A stretch of 6,430 nucleotides of DNA. Origin: Blastococcus sp. GTDB taxonomy: Bacteria; Actinomycetota; Actinomycetes; Mycobacteriales; Geodermatophilaceae. Each line of letters opens with the position of its first letter. The stretch's first letter is position 1. Shown piece after piece: positions 1 to 6,430 of the stretch. The notes below the pieces were generated by a model that made no database searches, was not told the DNA's origin, and saw nothing but the letters and a program-made list of their open reading frames with translations. The position numbers and the translations under genes are program-made. The stretch spans positions 1-6,430 of the forward strand of contig JAOPUS010000010.1 in NCBI GenBank assembly GCA_025963345.1, given 5' to 3'.

Positions 1-1130
<1,130 letters not shown>

Positions 1131-1134
<4 letters not shown>

Positions 1135-2501
1135 AGGTGCTCACCGACCTGTTCCGCGAGTGGATGCCGCACCAGCGCTGGTTCGGGGGCAAGGGCCGGG
1201 AATGGGCCGACGTCAACGAGGACGGCTTCTTCCTCGACCGCGGCAACCCGGTGCTCTCGGTGCACCGCGTCCGGGTCGAGTACACCGACGGGCACAAGGA
1301 GACCTACCTGGTCCCCCTCTCGTGGCGGGACCACCCGGCCGACGACCTCGCGTCGGCCTTCGTGGGCGCCGTATCCAACGAGAGCGGCGAGAGCTACGCC
1401 TACGACGCCATGCGCGACCGCGACGCGACCGCGCCGTGGCTGATCCACCTGGTCAACGCCTCGACGATCGGGCCGATGCACTTCCACCCGGCCGGGGTCG
1501 CCTACATCCCCGAGGGGCTGCCCGGCGACATCGTCTCCGGCGAGCAGAGCAACACCTCGCTCATCTACGGGTCCGAGGCGATCCTGAAGCTGTTCCGCCG
1601 GCTCGAGCCGGGGCTGAACCCCGACGTCGAGATCCACGACGCACTGCGCCGGACGCACAATGAGCACATCGCCCCGCTGCTCGGCCACATCGAGATCGAC
1701 GACCCCGATCCGGCCAATCCGCCGGCGACCGTCGCGATGCTGCAGACCTTCGTGCCCAACGCCAGCGACGGGTGGCGGCTGGCCACGGCCAGCGTCCGCG
1801 ACCTGTATGCCGAGGGCGATCTGCACGCCGACGAGGTCGGGGGCGACTTCGCCGCCGACAGCGAGCGGCTGGGGACGGCGACCGCCTCGGTGCACGCCGA
1901 CATGGCCGCCGTGCTTCCCACCGAGCCGGCCGGTCCCGAGTGGTACGCCACGGTGTCCGAGCAGATGGGTGAGCGGCTGACGGCGGCGCTCGAGGTCGTC
2001 CCCCAGCTGGCCGAACACGCCGACGGGCTGCGCGAGCTCTACGCCGCCGTGGCCGCGAGCCAGGAGCCGGTCGTGCGCCAGCGGGTGCACGGCGACCTCC
2101 ACCTCGGTCAGGTGCTGCGCACCGCCACCGGGTGGATCGTGCTCGACTTCGAGGGCGAGCCCGCCCGCCCGCTGGCCGCCCGGCGGGAGCTCGACAGCCC
2201 GCTGCGCGACGTCGCCGGGATGCTCCGCAGCTTCGACTACGCCGCCCGGCACATGCTGGTCGAGCAACCCGACGACCCCCAGCGTGCCTACCGGGCGCAG
2301 GAGTGGGCGACCCGCAACCGCGGCGCGTACTGCACCGGCTACTCGAACGCCAGCGGCCTCGACCCGCGCGGCGATTCACCACTCCTTCGGGCGTTCGAGG
2401 CGGACAAAGCCGTTTACGAGTGCGTCTACGAGGCACGAAATCGTCCGCACTGGCTGATGATCCCGCTGAGCTCCCTGTCCCGGCTGACCAGCCGCGAGTG
2501 A
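1131..2501 (+). CDS. mak: Maltokinase (ATP:maltose 1-phosphotransferase)
   Basis: Maltokinase (also called Pep2) phosphorylates maltose with ATP to alpha-maltose 1-phosphate, the donor used by GlgE. The 456 residues match the usual length of about 455. The N-terminus (FREWMPHQRWFGGKGREW) is the typical cap-domain start. EQSNTSLIYG followed by AILKLFRRLEPG (Lys 153) fits the nucleotide-binding lobe of aminoglycoside-phosphotransferase-like kinases. VHGDLHLGQVL holds the catalytic Asp 322, and IVLDFEGEP holds the metal-binding Asp 339. The C-terminus has the family-typical YECVYEARNRPHWLMIPL. The start is fixed by the ribosome binding site seven bases upstream and by the ATGA overlap with treS. 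In mycobacteria TreS and this kinase form a complex, and some actinobacteria fuse the two, which fits the tight coupling here. No damage or missing catalytic residue is seen. Confidence 0.95.
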
Positions 2502-2529
2502 CGCGCCCGCACCACTTCCGAGCATCCAA

Positions 2530-2534
2530 GAGGA
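2530..2534 (+). promoter_or_regulatory. Ribosome binding site of glgB
   Basis: GAGGA lies ten bases before the ATG at 2545, a moderate match at a slightly long distance; a GAGAAG directly against the ATG is too close to be the main site. The 43-base gap after maltokinase shows no terminator or clear promoter, so glgB is probably read from the same transcript. This site supports the long form of GlgB: the GTG codons further in (for example that of Val 29) have no comparable site. Confidence 0.6.
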
Positions 2535-2544
2535 CGGCGAGAAG

Positions 2545-5163
2545 ATGACGACCGACGACCGAGGCCTGGAGCCGGGCCAGGTACCCGCGGGTTCCTTCGC
2601 GGCCGACAAGGACGCCCTCCAGCGCGCCGTGGACGAGAAGACCGCCGCCGCGGAGGCGGCCGTGGGCAGCGAGCCGATCGTGAACGCCGACCCCGCCCAG
2701 CCGACAACGGCCAAGAAGGCACCCGCCGCGAAGAAGGCCGTTGCGAAGAAGGCCTCGGCCGCCAAGAAGGCCCCGGCCGCCAAGAAGGTCACGCCGGCCA
2801 AGACGACCGCGAAGAAGGCGGCGCCGGCGAAGGCCGCGACCAAGAGGGCACCGGCCAAGCGCGCGGCCGCGACGGCCACCCCCGTGGTCGCTCCGGCCCC
2901 GATCGCGGAGCCGGGCAACCCCGCCGGTACGCCTGCTCAGCAGCCCGTCCCTCAGGCGCGGGAGGTCAGCGGCGATGACCTGCGGGCCGTCGTCGAAGGC
3001 TGGTCCCACGACCCGCACGGCATCCTGGGTACTCACCTGACCTCGGCCGGCTGGGTGGTGCGGACCCTGCGGCCCGACGCCGTCGCGGTCGCCGTCCTGG
3101 ACGAGGACGGCGCCCGGTACGAGGCCCGCCAGCTGCACGGCGGCGGCATCTACGAGGCGCACCTCCCCAAGCAGCCTGGTGACTACCGCATCGAGGTCGC
3201 CTACGGCGACGGCGAGGGCGGCACCACGACCTACACCGTCGACGACCCCTACCGGTGGATGCCGACGCTGGGCGAACTGGACCAGCACCTCATCCGCGAG
3301 GGGCGCCACGAGCGGCTGTGGGACGTGCTCGGTGCGCACGTCCGCCGCTACGAGACCCCGGGCGGCACCGTCGAGGGCGTCTCCTTCGCCGTGTGGGCCC
3401 CGAACGCCCGCGGCGTCAAGGTCACCGGCGACTTCGACTACTGGGAGGCGCGCGCCTACCCGATGCGGTCGCTGGGCTCCTCCGGCGTGTGGGAGATCTA
3501 CATCCCCGGGGTGCAGATCGGCAGCCGGTACCGGTACCACGTGCTCGGCGCCGACGGGACGTGGCGGGAGAAGTCCGACCCGCTGGCGTTCGCCACGGAG
3601 GTGCCGCCGCTCAACGCCTCCGTCGTCACCGAGTCGACCTACGAGTGGGCCGACGACGCGTGGCTGGTCGAGCGCGCCCGCGACGCCTGGCACGAGCGCC
3701 CGATGAGCGTCTACGAGGTGCACGCCGCCTCCTGGCGGCATGGGCTCTCCTACCGCGAGATGGCCGACGAACTGGTCGACTACGTGGTGTCCGCCGGGTT
3801 CACCCACATCGAGTTCATGCCGCTGGCCGAGCATCCCTTCGGCGGCTCCTGGGGCTACCAGGTGACCTCCTACTACGCGCCCACGTCGCGGTTCGGCAGC
3901 CCCGACGACCTCCGCTACCTCATCGACCGGGCTCACCAGGCCGGCATCGGCGTCATCGTCGACTGGGTCCCGGCTCACTTCCCGAAGGACGAGTGGGCGC
4001 TGGCCCGGTTCGACGGCACCCCGCTCTACGAGCACGCCGATCCCCGCCGCGGTGAGCAGCTGGACTGGGGAACCTACGTCTTCGACTTCGGCCGGTCCGA
4101 GGTGCGCAACTTCCTCGTCGCCAACGCGCTGTTCTGGGCCAAGGAGTTCCACATCGACGGCCTGCGCGTGGACGCGGTCGCCTCGATGCTCTACCTGGAC
4201 TACTCCCGCGAGGACTGGGTGCCCAACATCCACGGCGGCCGGGAGAACCTCGAGGCGGTCGCGTTCCTGCAGGAGATGAACGCGACGGTCTACCGCGAGG
4301 TCCCGGGTGTGGTCACGATCGCCGAGGAGTCGACGGCCTGGCCCGGCGTGACCCGGCCGACGCATCTCGGGGGCCTGGGCTTCGGTTTCAAGTGGAACAT
4401 GGGGTGGATGCACGACTCGCTGGCCTACATGGAGCGGGCGCCGGTCTACCGCAGCTACCACCACGGCCAGCTGACGTTCTCGATGATGTACGCGTACTCC
4501 GAGAACTACGTGCTGCCCATCAGCCATGACGAGGTCGTCTACGGCAAGGGCTCGCTGCTCCGGAAGATGCCCGGCGACCGCTGGCAGCAGCTGGCCAACC
4601 TGCGCGCCTACCTGGCTTATATGTGGGCACACCCGGGCAAGCAGCTGCTGTTCATGGGCTCGGAGTTCGGCCAGGACGCGGAGTGGGCCGAGAGCCGCTC
4701 GCTGGACTGGTGGCACCTCGACGACCCGGCCCACCGCGGGATCCTGCAGCTCGTGACCGACCTCAACGGCCGCTACAAGGAGCTCGACGCGCTCTGGTCG
4801 CTGGACGTCGATCCGGCCGGCTTCCAGTGGATCGACGCCAACGACGCGACCGGCAACGTGCTGTCCTTCCTGCGGTACGGCAAGCCGGCGGCATCGGACA
4901 CCGGTGTCGGCGAGAGCACCGGCTCGGCGCTGGCGTGCGTCGCGAACTTCTCGGGCTCCCCGCACAACGAGTACCGGATCGGGCTGCCCCGCCCCGGTCA
5001 CTGGCGGGAGGTGCTGAACTCCGACGCCGACGGCTACGGCGGCTCGGGCGTCGGCAACTTCGGGGGCATCGAGGCGGTCGCGGAACCCTGGCACGGTCAG
5101 CCGTACTCCGCCACGGTGGCCGCTCCCCCGCTCGGCACCGTCTGGTTCCTGCACGAGGGCTGA
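2545..5163 (+). CDS. glgB: 1,4-alpha-glucan branching enzyme GlgB with Lys/Ala/Pro-rich N-terminal extension
   Basis: GlgB cuts alpha-1,4-glucan chains and rejoins them as alpha-1,6 branches; here it would branch the glucan made by GlgE. It has 872 residues, against about 730 for the mycobacterial enzyme. Family similarity starts near residue 143 (GDDLRAVVEGWSHDPHGILG). Then come a first beta-sandwich (about 150-245), a CBM48 domain (about 273-370, with SFAVWAPNARGVKVTGDFDYW), a GH13 barrel (about 387-750) and a C-terminal beta domain (about 760-872). Catalytic regions are intact: DWVPAHF (473-479), GLRVDAVASM with nucleophile Asp 543, TIAEEST with acid/base Glu 594, and ISHDEVVYGKGS with Asp 662. 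Residues 1-142 are not part of the enzyme family: an acidic stretch (1-55), a Lys-rich tract (56-107) and a Pro/Ala linker. The ATG at 2545 is the only start in this stretch with a reasonable ribosome binding site. Function is secure; the role of the extension is unknown. Confidence 0.97.
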   Translation: MTTDDRGLEPGQVPAGSFAADKDALQRAVDEKTAAAEAAVGSEPIVNADPAQPTTAKKAPAAKKAVAKKASAAKKAPAAKKVTPAKTTAKKAAPAKAATKRAPAKRAAATATPVVAPAPIAEPGNPAGTPAQQPVPQAREVSGDDLRAVVEGWSHDPHGILGTHLTSAGWVVRTLRPDAVAVAVLDEDGARYEARQLHGGGIYEAHLPKQPGDYRIEVAYGDGEGGTTTYTVDDPYRWMPTLGELDQHLIREGRHERLWDVLGAHVRRYETPGGTVEGVSFAVWAPNARGVKVTGDFDYWEARAYPMRSLGSSGVWEIYIPGVQIGSRYRYHVLGADGTWREKSDPLAFATEVPPLNASVVTESTYEWADDAWLVERARDAWHERPMSVYEVHAASWRHGLSYREMADELVDYVVSAGFTHIEFMPLAEHPFGGSWGYQVTSYYAPTSRFGSPDDLRYLIDRAHQAGIGVIVDWVPAHFPKDEWALARFDGTPLYEHADPRRGEQLDWGTYVFDFGRSEVRNFLVANALFWAKEFHIDGLRVDAVASMLYLDYSREDWVPNIHGGRENLEAVAFLQEMNATVYREVPGVVTIAEESTAWPGVTRPTHLGGLGFGFKWNMGWMHDSLAYMERAPVYRSYHHGQLTFSMMYAYSENYVLPISHDEVVYGKGSLLRKMPGDRWQQLANLRAYLAYMWAHPGKQLLFMGSEFGQDAEWAESRSLDWWHLDDPAHRGILQLVTDLNGRYKELDALWSLDVDPAGFQWIDANDATGNVLSFLRYGKPAASDTGVGESTGSALACVANFSGSPHNEYRIGLPRPGHWREVLNSDADGYGGSGVGNFGGIEAVAEPWHGQPYSATVAAPPLGTVWFLHEG
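2710..2865 (+). repeat. Lys/Ala/Pro-rich imperfect repeats (histone H1/HU-tail-like) within glgB
   Basis: Residues 56-107 of GlgB hold six AKK motifs spaced by short Ala/Pro/Val/Ser/Thr segments, such as AKKAPAAKKAVAKKASAAKK, and end in TKRAPAKR. I count 16 Lys and 2 Arg with no acidic residue, a net charge of about +18 in 52 residues. The pattern resembles the PAKK-type tails of actinobacterial HU proteins and histone H1, which are disordered and bind anionic polymers. The DNA repeats are imperfect (variants of GCSAAGAAGGCC), so this looks like a maintained protein feature and not a fresh microsatellite. Confidence 0.9.
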
Positions 5164-5193
5164 GTCCGTCTCTGCGTCGGATCGGGGTCCGTC

Positions 5194-5205
5194 CCGGCGC
5201 GCCGG
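5194..5205. repeat. 12-base perfect palindrome in the glgB-lipoprotein gap
   Basis: CCGGCGCGCCGG is identical to its reverse complement and lies 31 bases after the glgB stop. It could be part of a transcription terminator or a protein-binding site, but it has no loop or T-run, and GC palindromes of this size arise fairly often in DNA of this composition. Function is not supported beyond the symmetry. Confidence 0.3.
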
Positions 5206-5236
5206 AGGCTCCCCAAGTGGGGCCCGACCAGGCATT

Positions 5237-5269
5237 CTGTGCCGACTCCCGATCGCACCGCCGGCACAG
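5237..5269 (+). repeat. Inverted repeat between glgB and the lipoprotein gene, possible regulatory or terminator hairpin
   Basis: CTGTGCCG (5237-5244) and CGGCACAG (5262-5269) are perfect 8-base inverted arms separated by 17 bases. It lies 74 bases after the glgB stop and 39 bases before the lipoprotein start. The stem could end the glgB transcript or act in the leader of the next gene. The loop is long and no U-run follows, so a classic intrinsic terminator is not shown. The rest of the 144-base gap shows no convincing promoter elements. Confidence 0.35.
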
Positions 5270-5291
5270 CCCACGGCCGGCCTTCCCAGAC

Positions 5292-5298
5292 AAGGGGA
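5292..5298 (+). promoter_or_regulatory. Ribosome binding site of the lipoprotein gene
   Basis: AAGGGGA lies nine bases before the ATG at 5308. It is a reasonable Shine-Dalgarno sequence at a normal distance and agrees with the start that gives a complete lipoprotein signal peptide. Confidence 0.6.
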
Positions 5299-5307
5299 CG
5301 CGCCCCG

Positions 5308-6430
5308 ATGAGGCAGGTCCTGCGCCGCGCACTGCCCACGGCCCTCGCGGGCGTGCTGCTCGCCGGTTGTGCCGCCGAGGTCGTCGTCGGCCAGGGCTCA
5401 CCCGGCCCCGGCGAGCCGGTGGACGTCGCCTCGGACGCCTTCCCGATCACCGGGGTCAGCGACACGGGGATCGACCAGTTCGCGCGCAATGCGCTCACCG
5501 ATCTGAACGCCTTCTGGTCGGAGGCCTACCCCGAGTTCTTCGGCGAGGACTTCACGCCGCTGGAGAACGGCTACTTCTCGGTCGACTCCAACGCCATCGA
5601 CGAGAACGCCTACCCCGAGACCGGCATCGGCTGCGACGGCTCCCGGACCGATCCGGAGGAGGTCGCCGGCAACGCGTTCTACGACCCCGCGTGCGATCTC
5701 ATCGCCTACGACCGGGCACTGCTCGAGGAGCTCTCCACCGACTACGGGCGGTTCCTGGGGCCGGTCGTCATGGCACACGAGTTCGGCCACGCCATGCAGG
5801 GCCGGTTCGGCTTCGCCGAGAACGGACGGAGCATCCAGGACGAGACCCAGGCCGACTGCCTGGCCGGCTCGTGGACGCGCTGGGTGAAGGACGGCCATGC
5901 CGCCCACATGAGCACCCGGGCACCCGAGCTCGACGACGTCGTCCGCGGGTTCCTGCATCTGCGCGACCAGGTCGGCAGTGCCGCCAGCAGTTCCGCGCAC
6001 GGGTCGTACTTCGACCGGGTCTCGGCGTTCTACGAGGGCTTCGACAAGGGCGTCGCGTCCTGTCGTGACGACTTCGGCACCGACCGGCTGTTCACCGAGG
6101 CGAGCTTCAGCACGGCGTCGGACTTCGCCGACCAGGGCAATGCCCCGTTGACCGACATCCTCACCTGGGTCGGCCAGACGCTGCCGCTGTACTGGACGAC
6201 GACGTTCCCGCAGCGGCACCTCGGTTCGTTCCGGGCGCCGGCGGTGACCCCGTTCGACCGCACGGCCCCCGACTGCCGGGGTTTCGGCGGGAGAGACCGC
6301 GATCTGGGGTACTGCCCCTCGACGTCGACCGTCTACTACGACCGCACCGACCTGATCGGTCCGGCCTACGACAAGATCGGCGACTTCGCCGTCGCCGCCG
6401 CGCTGTCGGTTCCCTACGCCCTCGCGGCCC
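5308..6430 (+). CDS. Putative secreted lipoprotein, neutral zinc metallopeptidase-like (3' end outside window)
   Basis: The frame stays open to the right edge, giving 374 residues. MRQVLRRALPTALAGVLLAG followed by Cys 21 is a lipoprotein signal peptide with an LLAGC lipobox, so the mature protein should be anchored on the outer face of the membrane. HEFGH at 157-161 is an HExxH zinc site (His 157, Glu 158, His 161), and DETQADC supplies a likely third ligand, Glu 179, with Asp 183. The order GCDGS, YDPACDLIAYD, AHEFGHAMQ, ETQADCLAG follows the YpfJ-type neutral zinc metallopeptidases (Pfam Zn_peptidase, PF04228). Mycobacterial LpqM is a lipoprotein annotated as a peptidase and may be a relative, but I cannot test this. 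Residues from about 272 onward look like a second copy of the domain without the HExxH motif. Cys 109/129 and Cys 323/336 could form equivalent disulfides. The start is supported by AAGGGGA nine bases upstream. The substrate is unknown, and no link to glucan metabolism is visible except position. Confidence 0.82.
   Translation, partial: MRQVLRRALPTALAGVLLAGCAAEVVVGQGSPGPGEPVDVASDAFPITGVSDTGIDQFARNALTDLNAFWSEAYPEFFGEDFTPLENGYFSVDSNAIDENAYPETGIGCDGSRTDPEEVAGNAFYDPACDLIAYDRALLEELSTDYGRFLGPVVMAHEFGHAMQGRFGFAENGRSIQDETQADCLAGSWTRWVKDGHAAHMSTRAPELDDVVRGFLHLRDQVGSAASSSAHGSYFDRVSAFYEGFDKGVASCRDDFGTDRLFTEASFSTASDFADQGNAPLTDILTWVGQTLPLYWTTTFPQRHLGSFRAPAVTPFDRTAPDCRGFGGRDRDLGYCPSTSTVYYDRTDLIGPAYDKIGDFAVAAALSVPYALAA

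Noticed and set aside
2710..2865. Lys-rich tract as a separate HU-like gene fused by a sequencing error
   Set aside because: The frame runs without a break from the ATG at 2545 into the branching enzyme. There is no HU fold before the tract, no stop after it, and no second ribosome binding site before the enzyme domain.
1561..5274. 1237-codon open frame on the - strand
   Set aside because: It lies opposite maltokinase and glgB, both with intact family motifs. Its translation is Arg/Gly/Val/Leu-rich low complexity with no recognisable motif. Long antisense open frames are expected in DNA with very high third-position GC.
4623..6068. 481-codon + strand open frame across the glgB end and the lipoprotein start
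   Set aside because: It reads out of frame through the C-terminal domain of GlgB and the zinc-peptidase motif. The product is Arg-rich without motifs, and no ribosome binding site decides its start.

Overview
The window is very GC-rich, with G or C in most third codon positions, and encodes four genes on the + strand in a compact row. The gene set (treS, maltokinase, glgB) is the GlgE-type alpha-glucan pathway typical of Actinomycetota, so an actinobacterium is well supported. Geodermatophilaceae-like or a related family is only a guess from the style of the sequence.

Layout: (1) 1-1134, the 3' part of treS, trehalose synthase, cut by the left edge and ending in an acidic tail with eight Asp-Thr pairs encoded by a perfect (GACACC)8 array. 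(2) 1131-2501, maltokinase, overlapping treS by an ATGA junction, with a strong ribosome binding site that also encodes the end of the treS tail. (3) 2545-5163, glgB, 1,4-alpha-glucan branching enzyme, 43 bases downstream, with all catalytic residues and an unusual N-terminal extension of about 140 residues holding a Lys/Ala/Pro-rich tract. (4) A 144-base gap with a spaced inverted repeat and a GC palindrome. (5) 5308 to the right edge, a secreted lipoprotein with a HEFGH zinc-peptidase motif, followed by what looks like a second, motif-less copy of the same domain; the gene runs out of the window.

How they work together: TreS interconverts trehalose and maltose, maltokinase phosphorylates maltose to alpha-maltose 1-phosphate with ATP, GlgE (not in this window, perhaps upstream) transfers maltosyl units to a growing alpha-1,4-glucan, and GlgB adds alpha-1,6 branches. 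The ATGA overlap and short gap suggest the first three genes are one operon. The lipoprotein sits after a larger gap and has no evident role in the pathway.

I see no wholly new system. The points that ordinary annotation does not explain are the oppositely charged low-complexity tails on TreS and GlgB, and the apparent active-plus-degenerate tandem peptidase architecture of the lipoprotein. No RNA gene, CRISPR array or insertion sequence was seen.
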